Part shown: in pieces, positions 1-9,748 of the stretch
How positions within the stretch are numbered: position 1 is the stretch's first letter
Layout of the letters: each line of letters begins with the position of its first letter
From: CAZNLH01 sp964573995
GTDB lineage: Bacteria > Gemmatimonadota > CAZMKB01 > CAZNLH01
Direction of reading: 5' to 3'
DNA: 64,000 nt
Assembly (NCBI GenBank): GCA_964573995.1
Contig: CAZNLH010000013.1
Span: 1-64,000, forward strand
Position numbers and translations under genes: made by a program
The notes under the pieces: model-generated
Database searches by the model: none
Told to the model about the DNA's origin: nothing
The model's input: only the letters and a program-made list of their open reading frames with translations

Positions 1-102
1 CGCAGCAATGACGGCAAAGATATCGGGGGTGAAGATAGAAGCGGCTATTATCGCGATAAAAAGGCCGCCAAGAGATCTCAGGACTTCATCTCGCATGTTC
101 AT
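1..102 (-). CDS. Partial small membrane protein, N-terminal end only
   Basis: About 34 N-terminal residues are visible before the window edge. They begin MNMRDEVLRSLGG and continue into a hydrophobic stretch (LFIAIIAASIFTP) that looks like a first membrane segment. A GAGG ribosome-binding site lies about 9 nt before the ATG at 102; a second in-frame ATG is at 96. I do not recognise the family from this fragment. It lies downstream of argF in the same direction, separated by about 300 nt. Confidence 0.5.
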   Translation of the reverse strand, partial: MNMRDEVLRSLGGLFIAIIAASIFTPDIFAVIAA

Positions 103-401
103 CTGGTTACCCTCGGATCGTGAAAGTTTACCTGGTGTCCATCCAGCCATACGTTACCACATGGAACGAGAGGTGTCAAGGTGATGTTTCCGCAATTCTC
201 CCCATCTGTACATGGTTACGGGACCTCTTTTGCCAGATACAAGGCGGGTTTGAAGGAGTGAGCCCTTTCCTTGTGCAATGACCCACAAGGGGTCCCAGGG
301 TCTTTCTACCGGATCATATGGCGGGCGCGGATTGCGGCCGCTCGTGTAAGTCGCCCATTGAAGCGATTGCACTGGGGTGGGTTTCGTGGATACGACGGCC
401 C
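103..401. other. Gene-poor interval between argF and the partial gene
   Basis: I find no convincing gene, tRNA or terminator here. A 72-codon open frame on the minus strand (372 down to 154, GTG start) lacks a ribosome-binding site and resembles no family I know, so I treat it as chance. Confidence 0.4.
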
Positions 402-1316
402 CTAATCCCCACCGGCCATCAACCTGAGCAGTATCGCCTTCTGCGCGTGGAGACGGTTTTCCGCCTGCTGAAAGACCACCGACCGCGAGCCATCGATCAC
501 CTCATCGGTGATCTCCTCTCCCCTGTGGGCCGGTAAGCAGTGCATGACCACTCCTTTCGGGCAGGCCTCCAGCAACCTGGCGTTGACCTGGAAGGGGGCA
601 AAACGTTTCCTCCGTTCTTCCCGTTCCTCCTCCTGTCCCATGCTTGTCCATACATCGGTATAAATTACGTCCGCGTCCCTGACGGCCACGAACGGGTCCC
701 GCAACAACCGAAACCGATCTCCTGTCTCCTCAATCGCCCTTTCGACAACGGCACGGTCGGGATCATAACCCTCCGGACAACTCACATCTATCCTGAAGGG
801 GAGACGAACGGCCGCGTTGATCCAGGAATTCGCAACGTTGTTTCCATCCCCCACATAGGCCACCTTGATCCCGTCGAACCGGTTCTTTATTTCATATATG
901 GTGAAGAGGTCGGAGAGTATCTGACAGGGATGTAGGAGGTCAGTCAAGCCGTTGATGACGGGGATCGTCGAATGCCTCGCCAGTTCAACAACGTCGGCCT
1001 GGGCAAAGGTGCGAATCATGATCCCGTCCAGGTAGCGTGAAAGCACCCTTGCCGTATCGGCAATCGTCTCTCCCCTGCCCAGTTGGATGTCGGCGGAACT
1101 GAGAAAGAGGGGATATCCCCCCAATTGCCACATCCCCACTTCGAAAGAGACACGTGTCCTGGTGGACGCCTTCGTGAAGATCATCCCAAGGGCCTTCCCG
1201 GCCAACGGCCTGCCTTCACGGATCGAATCCCCGTTTTTCAGCCGCGTGGTCTCTTCCATGATATCGAGGATCTCTTCCGCTTCGAGGTCCAGAATTGATA
1301 AAAAATCCCTTTTCAC
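402..1316 (-). CDS. argF: Ornithine carbamoyltransferase
   Basis: Cytosolic enzyme making citrulline from ornithine and carbamoyl phosphate in arginine biosynthesis. At 304 residues it has the usual length. The carbamoyl-phosphate loop STRTR is at residues 51-55, HPCQ at 129-132, and the ornithine-side motif HCLP at 259-262 is followed by AHRGEE. The DGNN-containing hinge (about 157-160) is typical of OTC rather than aspartate carbamoyltransferase. The start is GTG with GGAGGCTTAAGG immediately upstream. It follows xerC after about 49 nt on the same strand. No other arginine genes are in the window, so regulation cannot be judged. Confidence 0.95.
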   Translation of the reverse strand: MKRDFLSILDLEAEEILDIMEETTRLKNGDSIREGRPLAGKALGMIFTKASTRTRVSFEVGMWQLGGYPLFLSSADIQLGRGETIADTARVLSRYLDGIMIRTFAQADVVELARHSTIPVINGLTDLLHPCQILSDLFTIYEIKNRFDGIKVAYVGDGNNVANSWINAAVRLPFRIDVSCPEGYDPDRAVVERAIEETGDRFRLLRDPFVAVRDADVIYTDVWTSMGQEEEREERRKRFAPFQVNARLLEACPKGVVMHCLPAHRGEEITDEVIDGSRSVVFQQAENRLHAQKAILLRLMAGGD

Positions 1317-1365
1317 CCTTAAGCCTCCTAATCAGTTACAGTTGAGACAAAAAACGCTTTAGGAC

Positions 1366-2244
1366 CTAACCCTTGGGATGAGCCTTTTGATACACTTTTC
1401 TCAAGCGTTCCACCGTCAGGTGCGTATATATCTGAGTGCTGGACAACGAGGTGTGCCCCAGCAATTCCTTTACGGACAATATATCGGCTCCGTTTTCCAG
1501 GAGATGGGTGGCAAATGAATGGCGTATCGCGTGCGGGGAGAGTCCACTCCTGCCGGCGACGGAAGAGAGGACGCGTCCCACGATCCTCTGCACCTGTCTT
1601 GCCGAAATTGCACCCCCCCCCCGGCCTGCGAAGAGCGGCCGGGTGCCTTCCATCTCCGGGCCCCTCGCCTCCAGATAGCCTCTTACCGCATCGCCGGCCT
1701 TCCCACCCAGGGGGACCATCCTCTCTTTTTTCCCCTTTCCACGCACGTGGACTGTCTCACCAATGAGATCCAGGTCTTCTATTCGAAGACCGACCAGTTC
1801 GGACAAGCGAATTCCGGTGGAATAAAAGAGTTCGACAATGGCGTAATTCCTCACGCTCAAGAGATCGTCGCCGTGCTTGGCCTCTAAGATCTCTTTCATC
1901 TCTGCAATGGTCAGAAAGGCCGGCAATCTCCTTTCACGTTTCGGAGCCTGGACATCTTGGGCGGGATTATCCGAACAGGCCCCCTGGCGGCATAAAAATC
2001 GAAAAAACGATCGGAGCGTGGCAAGGTTTCTTGCGACCGATGTGTTCGAGTAACCGCCTCGAACGAGAAACCCAAGGAATCCCGTAATCGCATGCCTGTC
2101 GACTCCCTCCCAGTAAACGGCCTGTCTCCGCGCTCCAATAAAGGCGATAAATCTCAAGAGGTCTGACCTGTAGGCTGTAACCGTGTTGGGGGAGTATCCA
2201 CGAACGGTATCCAGGTAATTTAGAAAATTCTTGATCTGTTTCAT
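1366..2244 (-). CDS. xerC: Tyrosine recombinase XerC/XerD family
   Basis: Site-specific recombinase, probably for resolving chromosome dimers at dif. The 292-residue protein has an N-terminal SAM-like core-binding domain (about 1-100) and a catalytic domain with the full set of residues: Arg146 (GIRLSEL), Lys in GKGKKER (about 170-173), His238-x-x-Arg241, His264 and nucleophile Tyr273 (QIYTHL). I chose the ATG at 2244 because GAGG lies 6 nt upstream and only 7 nt separate it from the trmFO stop; a longer frame to 2295 would overlap trmFO. The order topA-trmFO-xerC is the widespread housekeeping arrangement, so this is a Xer protein and not a phage or transposon integrase. Whether it is XerC or XerD is set by gene order only. 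Confidence 0.9.
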   Translation of the reverse strand: MKQIKNFLNYLDTVRGYSPNTVTAYRSDLLRFIAFIGARRQAVYWEGVDRHAITGFLGFLVRGGYSNTSVARNLATLRSFFRFLCRQGACSDNPAQDVQAPKRERRLPAFLTIAEMKEILEAKHGDDLLSVRNYAIVELFYSTGIRLSELVGLRIEDLDLIGETVHVRGKGKKERMVPLGGKAGDAVRGYLEARGPEMEGTRPLFAGRGGGAISARQVQRIVGRVLSSVAGRSGLSPHAIRHSFATHLLENGADILSVKELLGHTSLSSTQIYTHLTVERLRKVYQKAHPKG

Positions 2245-2251
2245 CCCATCC

Positions 2252-3589
2252 TCAACCACGGACCTCAGCGGCCAGCCAGGCCCTAAGGTCATCAAGCGAA
2301 CGTTCCGCCATCTTCACCCGTCTCGCCCTCCTCCCTGCGACCTTTTTCGGTAATTCAGGGAGCAGTCCAAAGTTGGCGTTTATGGGCTGGAACGTATCCG
2401 GATTCGACCGGCTCAGGTATCTCAACAGGGCGCCCAGCATGGTGGTGGGCGGCGGCAGGACCGTCTCCCTGCAGTCGAGACTTCTTTCGGCGTTCAACGC
2501 GGCCAGCAGTCCTGTGGCCACGCTCTCCATGTAACCCTCGACGCCTGTTATCTGGCCTGCGAAGAAGTACTTTTGTTTCTCAACCTTGTTGCTTCCATAG
2601 CGGTCGAAAGAGAGGTCGAGTTTCAACGACGCGGGGGCATTGATGAAGGTGTTCCGATGCATGCTCCCGAAATGAAGAAACCGGGCCCCTTCAATGGCGG
2701 GGATCAAGCGGAAAACTCGTTCCTGCTCCGGATAAAGCAGGCGGGTCTGAAATCCAACCATATGGTAGAATGTTGCTCCGAAATCTTCCCGGCGGAGTTG
2801 AAGCACAGCAAATGGTCGTCTCCCGTTTCTGGGATCGATCAACCCGACCGGGCGCATTGGGCCGAACCGGGGAGCATCCGCTCCCCTCCTCGCGATCTCC
2901 TCGATGGGCATGCATCCCGAAAAGAACCTTTCCTCCTCGAATCTGTGAGGTCTTACCACCTCAGCCCGCACCAGCGCCTGCTGAAAACGTCGATAATCAT
3001 CGCGGTCAAGGGGGCAGTTGAGATAATCAGTCCCCTCCGGGTCATACCTCGTACCAAAAAAGGCCTTCTCGAGGTCGACTGAATCTCCCTCGATGATAGG
3101 TGCTATCGCATCGTAAAAGTAGAGGCTGTCCCTCCCGAGTAGCCGGACTATTTCCACTGCCAATCGTTCCCCGGTCAGAGGGCCTGTGGCGATTATCGAT
3201 ACCGGCCCCCGGGGCATCTTGGTAACCTCTTCCCTGATGACCCTGATCCGCCGGTGTCCCTCGATTTCCGCCGTGACATCACGGGAGAATTGTACCCGGT
3301 CCACTGAGAGGGCCTTCCCCGCCGGGACCCTATTCTTGCGTGCGATTGTGAGGATTATGGAAGGGAAGACATCAATCTCCAACTTCAGGACTCCCTGAGC
3401 AGAGTCGATCGTCTCTGATTTCAATGAATTACTGCAGACCAGTTCGGCCAGGTCCCCGGTCCTGTGTGCCGGCGTCATAGACAGGGGACGCATTTCCCTC
3501 AAGGTGACATTAACACCTCTCTCGGCCAGTTGCCAGGCAGCCTCGCAACCAGCCAGACCTCCACCTATGACTTCAACTTCGGTCCTTAT
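2252..3589 (-). CDS. trmFO: Folate/FAD-dependent tRNA U54 methyltransferase TrmFO, apparent AUA start
   Basis: Uses methylenetetrahydrofolate and FAD to make 5-methyluridine at tRNA position 54. The N-terminal FAD motif GGGLAG (residues 9-14) and the signatures MTPAHRTGD and ELVCSNSL (Cys52) are diagnostic. The first conventional start in frame is ATG 3502, but starting there would remove the dinucleotide-binding motif. Upstream to the stop at about 3596-3598 no ATG, GTG or TTG exists in frame. An ATA at 3587-3589 has AGAGG 9 nt upstream and gives 445 residues, placing the conserved Cys at 52, close to position 53 in Bacillus subtilis TrmFO. The gene would then overlap the end of topA by 17 nt. 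A sequencing error near the start is the main alternative. Confidence 0.9.
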   Translation of the reverse strand: MRTEVEVIGGGLAGCEAAWQLAERGVNVTLREMRPLSMTPAHRTGDLAELVCSNSLKSETIDSAQGVLKLEIDVFPSIILTIARKNRVPAGKALSVDRVQFSRDVTAEIEGHRRIRVIREEVTKMPRGPVSIIATGPLTGERLAVEIVRLLGRDSLYFYDAIAPIIEGDSVDLEKAFFGTRYDPEGTDYLNCPLDRDDYRRFQQALVRAEVVRPHRFEEERFFSGCMPIEEIARRGADAPRFGPMRPVGLIDPRNGRRPFAVLQLRREDFGATFYHMVGFQTRLLYPEQERVFRLIPAIEGARFLHFGSMHRNTFINAPASLKLDLSFDRYGSNKVEKQKYFFAGQITGVEGYMESVATGLLAALNAERSLDCRETVLPPPTTMLGALLRYLSRSNPDTFQPINANFGLLPELPKKVAGRRARRVKMAERSLDDLRAWLAAEVRG

Positions 3590-5975
3590 CGACGGTCACC
3601 TCTCCTCCACTGAACACCGTCTTACACTTAAGGCACTTGTACATCAACTTTCCGCCTCGAGCCGTCGCGGAGGCAAAATTATACTGGCATGAGGGACACT
3701 CTACCGGCCTGGGCATATTCCATGAGGCGAACCGGCACTTCGGATAATTTGAACAGCCGTAGAATACCTTCCCTCCCTTCCCACGCCGCTCTATCAACTC
3801 GCCGTCACAACCCTCATTGGGACAAGGAACCCCGATGGAAAAAGGCCTGGTCTCCTTACAATCAGGATAATTGCTGCAGGCGAGAAATCTCCCGAACTTA
3901 CCATTTTTCAGTATCATGTCCGCACCGCAACGTCCACACTTTACCCCGCTAGCCACCTTATGAGTCGCGGCGTCATCGCTTCCCAATCTCCGTGTATAGC
4001 GGCATTCCGGGTACCCGGTGCATGCTAAAAAGGACCCATACCGGCCGTCCCTGATACGGAGTGGTCTCCCGCACCTCGGACATGTCTCTTCCATTTCCAC
4101 GTCCTTCTTTCCATTGAGCGGGAGGATATTCCGGCAGTCCGGATATCCTGAACAGCCAAGGAAAGCACCCGACCGTGTCCACTTGATTACCATCTTCTTC
4201 CCGCACTTCTCACAGATAAGATCCTCCGGCTTCGTCATCCTGGCCACGATGCCGTCCAGTATATCTCTGCTCTTTTCCTCGCCCCCCTCCAGAGACTTGC
4301 TGAACGGTTCGTAAAACTCCCTCAGGACATCCTGCCACCCCTCTCCCCCACTTTCCACCTTGTCCAGCGCCGCTTCCATGTGCCGGGTAAACTCCACATC
4401 GAAAATCTTCGGAAAGCTCCCTACCAATACCTCGCTCACAGCCTTTCCCAGGTCCACCGGCACGAATCTCTTCTGCTCCATGCGGATATAACTACGATTC
4501 TTCAGCGTGGTCACAATACTCGCATATGTGCTTGGACGGCCTATGTCTCTCGACTCTAGTTCCTTGATCAGGCTCCCCTCGGTGTACCTTGGCGGTGGTT
4601 GAGTGTAGTGTTGTCTCGGTTCCATACGATCAAGTGACAGGACCTCCCCCTCGCGGAGATCCGGCAACAATGATTCATCGCCATCCGCGCGTCCCCCCTC
4701 GCCATCCTTGGCATCTTGCAGCGCCATAAATCCCGGAAACCGGAGGACAGAGCCACTCACCCGCAACAGGTATTCTCCGACCGGGATGTCCACAACGGTG
4801 ACATCGTAGATCGCGTGTTTCATCTGGCAGGCCAGGAACCTCTTCCAAATCAGGTCGTACAGGCGGTATTGATCGCGGTTGAGATACCTCTTTACAGATT
4901 CCGGAGATCTGCCTAAAGATGTCGGGCGGATGGCCTCATGGGCATCCTGCACACGGCGTTTTGACTTGTATACCCGGGGTTTTTCCGGCAGGTAATCAGG
5001 CCCGAAGTGATCACCGATCCATTGCCTCGCGGCGCTTACTGCGGAAGAGGCCATTCGAACAGAATCCGTCCTCATGTATGTGATCAATCCCGCCCTTTTC
5101 TCGCCTCCCAGGTCTATCCCCTCGTACAACGACTGTGCGATAGACATGGTTCGAGAGGCGGAAAATCCAAGCCTCCTTGCCGCTTCTTGTTGCATGGTAC
5201 TGGTGATAAAGGGCGGACCGGGATTCTTTCGACGGCTCTTTCGACCTATATCCGCCACCACAAAAGGGCCCCCTTCGATGGCACGGACAATATCCTCCGC
5301 CGTCTTCTGATCGGGAATGACCGGATCTTCTCCCCTTATTTTGGCGAGTTTGGCCTCTACAGGCTCCCCTCCAGCCGTCATCAGGTGGGCATGTACAGTC
5401 CAGTATTCCTCGGAGACAAAACCGTCGATTTCCATCTCCCGTTCACAGATCAACCTGAGTGCCACGGTCTGTACCCTGCCCGCGCTGATTCCGGGCTTGA
5501 AGGTACGCCAGAGGATCGGGCTCACCAGGTAGCCCACCAGCCGATCAAGTATACGCCTGGCCTGCTGGGCATTGACCTTCTTCATATCGATCTTCCCGGG
5601 CATGCTTATCGCTTTTCGGACCGCGTCCCTGGTGATCTCATAAAACAGGATCCGGTTGACTTTCTCCACCGGCAATCCCAGGTTTTTGGCTATGAACCAA
5701 GCAATCGCCTCACCTTCCCTGTCCGGATCGAGTGCAAGGTATACCTGATCGGATTTATCCGCAAGCGTCTTCAACCGGTTGAGGACCTTCTTCTTTCCAG
5801 GGATCATGACGTACGTCGGCCGGAAACCATCTGTTAGGTCGACACCAAGTTCATTCTTGGGAAGGTCAATTATGTGGCCACTGGAGGCCTCGATCCTGTA
5901 CCGATCCCCGAGATACCTGTTGATGGTCCTCGCCTTTGCGCTGGATTCCACAATCACTAACGATTTTTTTGCCAT
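3573..5975 (-). CDS. topA: DNA topoisomerase I with five zinc ribbons
   Basis: Type IA topoisomerase that relaxes negative supercoils. The Toprim domain opens the protein (VIVES at about 7-11, acidic DPDREGE at 83-89). The active-site tyrosine is Tyr300 in GLITYMRTDS. After the core (about 1-590) come four CxxC-type zinc ribbons of the CSGYPDC/CTGYPEC/CSNYPDC/CSNYPKC class and a fifth terminal pair (CPSC...CLKC). The 800-residue length fits a bacterial TopA with an extended zinc tail. The ATG at 5975 follows GGAGTAGTGA. Its 3' end overlaps trmFO, suggesting translational coupling. I see no clear promoter in the 220 nt before it. Confidence 0.97.
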   Translation of the reverse strand: MAKKSLVIVESSAKARTINRYLGDRYRIEASSGHIIDLPKNELGVDLTDGFRPTYVMIPGKKKVLNRLKTLADKSDQVYLALDPDREGEAIAWFIAKNLGLPVEKVNRILFYEITRDAVRKAISMPGKIDMKKVNAQQARRILDRLVGYLVSPILWRTFKPGISAGRVQTVALRLICEREMEIDGFVSEEYWTVHAHLMTAGGEPVEAKLAKIRGEDPVIPDQKTAEDIVRAIEGGPFVVADIGRKSRRKNPGPPFITSTMQQEAARRLGFSASRTMSIAQSLYEGIDLGGEKRAGLITYMRTDSVRMASSAVSAARQWIGDHFGPDYLPEKPRVYKSKRRVQDAHEAIRPTSLGRSPESVKRYLNRDQYRLYDLIWKRFLACQMKHAIYDVTVVDIPVGEYLLRVSGSVLRFPGFMALQDAKDGEGGRADGDESLLPDLREGEVLSLDRMEPRQHYTQPPPRYTEGSLIKELESRDIGRPSTYASIVTTLKNRSYIRMEQKRFVPVDLGKAVSEVLVGSFPKIFDVEFTRHMEAALDKVESGGEGWQDVLREFYEPFSKSLEGGEEKSRDILDGIVARMTKPEDLICEKCGKKMVIKWTRSGAFLGCSGYPDCRNILPLNGKKDVEMEETCPRCGRPLRIRDGRYGSFLACTGYPECRYTRRLGSDDAATHKVASGVKCGRCGADMILKNGKFGRFLACSNYPDCKETRPFSIGVPCPNEGCDGELIERRGKGGKVFYGCSNYPKCRFASWNMPRPVECPSCQYNFASATARGGKLMYKCLKCKTVFSGGEVTVDKDRS

Positions 5976-6195
5976 TCACTACTCCACTTTTGCCCGTTGG
6001 CGGTCGAAAATGTCAACATGGACGACATATCCCTTCCAGTCTCCACGCGACCACGAAAAAAAAGTCTCAACACGACTGAAAAAGATCAATTCAGGTTAAG
6101 TTAACCTTCCGTCCCTTTCTCCGCAACACCACGATACAATAGAAGGCCCTCCCCTCATCATTTTCATCAAGCTTGCGTGGCCAGTGAGTCCACAA

Positions 6196-6765
6196 TCAGT
6201 AGGAACCCGCATCGGCCTGCCGACTGCCTTCTCGAGATCCGCTCCACCGCTCTATGCGCTCAACAACACGGTCGATTACCACCGAGGGTGCCTTAGCATC
6301 GACATCCAGTACTTCATCACAATCCCGGTAGTAGCGCTCTCTCTCGGCCACCAATCTCGCAAGGTCTTCCCTCTTCTCTATCCCCGCGAGCAGTGGGCGC
6401 CGACCTTCATCCTTGATGGTGCGAAGTCTCCTCATCAATTCGCCCACCCCTATCCTTAGCCATATCATGTAATAATTCTTGCGAAGACATTCCCTGTTCT
6501 TTTTCCGTATCAGAACCCCGCCTCCAGATACGAGTAGTTGGCCATCTCCGGCCGCCACTTCCCGTAAAATATCCGACTCGATATCTCTGAAGTACGCCTC
6601 CCCAAGCCGTTTGAAAATCTCGGGAATCGTCATCAAGGCCCGCGCCTCTACCAGCCGATCCAACTCAACGAGCCTCAAGCCGCACCGTCTTGCCGCTTCT
6701 CTCCCGACAGTCGTCTTCCCGGAGCCCATGAACCCCACCAGGCAGACGTTTCCTCTATCTCTCAT
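6196..6765 (-). CDS. aroK: Shikimate kinase
   Basis: Phosphorylates shikimate in the chorismate pathway. The 189-residue protein starts with the P-loop GFMGSGKTT (11-19) and keeps the shikimate-site region LVELDRLVEARA, the GGG turn (SGGGVLIR) and the lid arginines (RRPLL). Its ATG overlaps the aroC stop as ATGA, so the two are translationally coupled and belong to one operon. The C-terminal tail after about residue 170 is Arg/Ser-rich and probably unstructured. 220 nt separate it from topA. Confidence 0.93.
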   Translation of the reverse strand: MRDRGNVCLVGFMGSGKTTVGREAARRCGLRLVELDRLVEARALMTIPEIFKRLGEAYFRDIESDILREVAAGDGQLLVSGGGVLIRKKNRECLRKNYYMIWLRIGVGELMRRLRTIKDEGRRPLLAGIEKREDLARLVAERERYYRDCDEVLDVDAKAPSVVIDRVVERIERWSGSREGSRQADAGSY

Positions 6766-7991
6766 GATCGGCCGCCACGCCCTCCCTCTACCGGCCCGGC
6801 CACCCTTTTCCCGTACGCCTCCATTGCGGCCCTTACGTCATCGACGCTATCACCACCGAATTTATCGAGCAACAGGTCGGCCACGACCATCGCGACCATC
6901 GTTTCTCCCACAACCGCCGCGGCCGGGACCGCACATACGTCTCCCCTCTCAATGACGGCGACGTCGGGTGACTTCGTCCGGAGATCCATGGTCGCCATTG
7001 GCCTCTTCAACGTGGGAATAGGCTTCATCGCCGCCCGGACCACGACCTCTTCACCGTTCGTCACCCCCCCCTCCACGCCCCCAGCACGGTTTGTGTCCCT
7101 GGCGAACCACGAGGCGCTCTTCCCGCCCCCTTGTTGAGCCGGATAAATCGAATCGTGGACTTCCGAGCCGCGGAGACCCGCATTTTCAAACCCGGGCCCT
7201 ATTTCCACCCCTTTAATTCCGGGGATGGACATTACAGCCGCGGCAATAAGGCCGTCGATCCTGCGGTTCCATTGCACATAAGATCCCAGTCCCACGGGTA
7301 CGCCAAGTACGATCACCTCGAACACGCCGCCGAGGGTGTCCCCCTCCCCTCGCGCATCATCAACTTCCACCACCATTGCACCGGCCGCTTCCTCGTCAAG
7401 GCATCGCACCGGGCTCTCATCGGCCGCCTCGAGCGATGCCTCTCCGCGAATGACCCGTTCACGGAGTCCATGGGACCATCCACGCGCAACCGCCCGCCCT
7501 ATCGATACGACATGACTGAACACGGTGATATCAAAGGTCTCGAGCAATGCCTTTACACAGGCCCCAAGGGCCACCCGCGCCGCCGTCTCCCTGGCGCTGG
7601 CCCTCTCGAGCACATCCCGAATGTCTCTCCTGCCGTATTTTATCGCTCCCGCCAGATCTGCATGCCCAGGTCGCGGGTGAGTGACTTCACCCTCCAGACC
7701 CCCTTCTCGATCTACTGGATAAGGCGACATGATCCGCGCCCACCTTGCACGTTCCCCGTTGGGTATGTAGACCGCGATTGGACTCCCAATCGTCTCACCA
7801 TGACGAATGCCCGAGAGAATGATCGGCGATTCCCTGCGATCCTGCATCCTCGATCCCCTGCCATAACCCTGTTGCCGCCGCCTCAACTCGGTCGTTATCC
7901 GATCGGGGGAGAGTCTTACCCCCGCGGGCATCCCCTCCAGGATGGCAACCAATCCACGACCGTGAGATTCCCCTGCGGTTAAAAATCTCAA
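6762..7991 (-). CDS. aroC: Chorismate synthase
   Basis: Converts EPSP to chorismate using reduced FMN. The signature GESHG is at 7-11, and HPRPGHADLAGAIKYG and the family RASARETAARVA motif follow; 409 residues is slightly longer than average. The start is TTG at 7991, with GGGGAG about 9 nt upstream and the expected MRFLTAGESHG N-terminus. The gene is followed directly by aroK (4-nt overlap). It lies downstream of pilQ in the same direction after 125 nt, a gap holding an AT-rich stretch but no promoter I would defend. Confidence 0.96.
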   Translation of the reverse strand: MRFLTAGESHGRGLVAILEGMPAGVRLSPDRITTELRRRQQGYGRGSRMQDRRESPIILSGIRHGETIGSPIAVYIPNGERARWARIMSPYPVDREGGLEGEVTHPRPGHADLAGAIKYGRRDIRDVLERASARETAARVALGACVKALLETFDITVFSHVVSIGRAVARGWSHGLRERVIRGEASLEAADESPVRCLDEEAAGAMVVEVDDARGEGDTLGGVFEVIVLGVPVGLGSYVQWNRRIDGLIAAAVMSIPGIKGVEIGPGFENAGLRGSEVHDSIYPAQQGGGKSASWFARDTNRAGGVEGGVTNGEEVVVRAAMKPIPTLKRPMATMDLRTKSPDVAVIERGDVCAVPAAAVVGETMVAMVVADLLLDKFGGDSVDDVRAAMEAYGKRVAGPVEGGRGGRS

Positions 7992-8116
7992 TTCCGTCCG
8001 CTCCCCTTGAGCGCAGGGTTCATAACATCAGCAAACTGCCGTAACAGTGACGAGAGATAACAACGCCTAAATATAATAATAATTCTCAGGCAAGCGACAA
8101 GACAACCGGCGGGATA

Positions 8117-9748
8117 TCAAGAGGTAATGTAAGGGGTGACGAAGATCAGCAGGTCCTTTTTCTCGACGTTGTCACTTGAATATCTGAAGAGAAACCCCAG
8201 GATCGGCATCTTGGAAAGTAAAGGGATCCCCCGGCGGATCTTGGTCTTATTTACCGTAGTGAGACCCCCGATCACGGCCGTTTGACCGTCGTCCACCAGT
8301 AACGTGGTCTTCCCTTCCTGGGTCTGGAACTCGACCCCGACTTCTGTTGGCACCAATACGGCGTTACTCCGCTCGGCCTTCAAGTCCATGATGATCTTCC
8401 GGTCGTTGGTGATATGAGGTGTTACAGTAAGCCTGATCCCTGTCTCCACCAACTGAATGCTGGCCGCCGCACTGGTCTGCGCACCGACATCCAGGACCCG
8501 GATGGGAGTCTTTTCCCCCACGAAGACCTGTGCCTCGAGGTTGTCCATGGTGGTGATCTGGGGCTGGGCCTGCACATCGATCAATTGTCGTTCCTGTAAG
8601 GCCTGAAGGATTCCTGTTATGTTGGTACCATTCTTCAGGGTGCCGAAAGTCATCTGGAGGAAGGGGTCCGTCACGGATTGTCCTGATTCAACCGAGCCGT
8701 GAGTATCGGTAGTGGGATCCATTGTGTTGGTTGCTTGCCACTCGATGCCGAGTTGGGTGAGATCCACTGAGTTGACGAAGAGGAGTTCCGATTTTATGGT
8801 AACTTGCTTCGTCTTGATATCGAGTTGTGATATAATACGTTTCACCGCTTCTACCTTGTCGGGGACATCGGTAACAATAAGGGAATTGGTCTTGACGTCT
8901 GTCTGAACCTGACCTCTCTCGGACAGCATGGTCTTTACGGTCGACGCGATATCATCTGGATTGATATAATTCAAGCGGAAGACCGTGGGTTTCAATACTT
9001 CCAGTGTCTCCTCACTCCTGAGTACTTCCATCTTATCGACCCGGTAGATGCCGTCCTGGACATCGACACCGTAACCATTCGCCCTCATCAGGACTCGAAA
9101 TGCCTGGTCCCACGGGAGATCGGTAATCTTGCCGGTCACCTTTCCCTCTACGTCCTTTCCAGCAACTATACTCGCGCCACTGAACTCGGAGAATGCGCGG
9201 ATGACGGCCCGAATATCCGCGGATTGGAAATCCACGGTGATCCGCTTGGCCTCTTTTCGGTTGGCCGGCACCCCACCGGCCTCACCAGGCCCACCCATTC
9301 CACCATTACCACCACCCTGCACGACCTCACCGGATTCCCAAGGACCGAAACTTCCATCCGGGTTGGGGAATGTAACCTCTAATAAGTCCTTGCCGGGCAG
9401 GACGGAGTATGAGACCTTTCTGGCAAGGTCTATTACCACTCGAGAGAGGTTGTCACGGTACTGGCTGCTTCGTATCGAGATCACCCCACCCCTGTCCAGG
9501 TTCAGGAATCTCTTACGGGGCAAACCGTTCCATGTATCTGGGAGATCAAGCACTATTCTCGGAGGCGAATCGAGGTAGAAATGGTTGCACGTAAGAGAGT
9601 CGGTCCCGGTGATGGTCACCCGGGTCGTCTCCCCCGCCACTTTGACCCCTACTGCCGTGATCCTTCCCTTCCCCCAGGCCTCCCCCGCGGGCCATGAGGC
9701 AACAACGAGAAAGGATAACAGGACTACCTTGAAACGAGAAAAAATCAT
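8117..9748 (-). CDS. pilQ: Type IV pilus secretin PilQ
   Basis: Outer-membrane channel for the type IV pilus. A signal peptide (about 1-26, ending GEAWG) is followed by one AMIN domain (about 28-125), a Gly-rich linker, an STN domain (about 165-230), a NolW/N1 domain (FRLNYINPDDIASTVKTML) and the secretin pore domain ending FVTPYITS. At 543 residues it is shorter than proteobacterial PilQ, with a single AMIN domain and a single N1 module. The ATG overlaps the pilP stop (ATGA) and AAGGA lies upstream. It is the last pilus gene of the pilMNOPQ unit. Confidence 0.95.
   Translation of the reverse strand: MIFSRFKVVLLSFLVVASWPAGEAWGKGRITAVGVKVAGETTRVTITGTDSLTCNHFYLDSPPRIVLDLPDTWNGLPRKRFLNLDRGGVISIRSSQYRDNLSRVVIDLARKVSYSVLPGKDLLEVTFPNPDGSFGPWESGEVVQGGGNGGMGGPGEAGGVPANRKEAKRITVDFQSADIRAVIRAFSEFSGASIVAGKDVEGKVTGKITDLPWDQAFRVLMRANGYGVDVQDGIYRVDKMEVLRSEETLEVLKPTVFRLNYINPDDIASTVKTMLSERGQVQTDVKTNSLIVTDVPDKVEAVKRIISQLDIKTKQVTIKSELLFVNSVDLTQLGIEWQATNTMDPTTDTHGSVESGQSVTDPFLQMTFGTLKNGTNITGILQALQERQLIDVQAQPQITTMDNLEAQVFVGEKTPIRVLDVGAQTSAAASIQLVETGIRLTVTPHITNDRKIIMDLKAERSNAVLVPTEVGVEFQTQEGKTTLLVDDGQTAVIGGLTTVNKTKIRRGIPLLSKMPILGFLFRYSSDNVEKKDLLIFVTPYITS

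Noticed and set aside
154..372. A 72-codon minus-strand frame between argF and the first partial gene
   Set aside because: GTG start without ribosome-binding site and no recognisable composition; kept only as a note on the gap.
1366..2244. Tyrosine recombinase as evidence of an integrated mobile element
   Set aside because: It sits in the conserved topA-trmFO-xerC housekeeping order, with no attachment-site repeats or phage genes nearby.
2252..3502. trmFO as an N-terminally truncated pseudogene
   Set aside because: The missing FAD-binding motif is present upstream in the same frame without stops; only the start codon is unusual.
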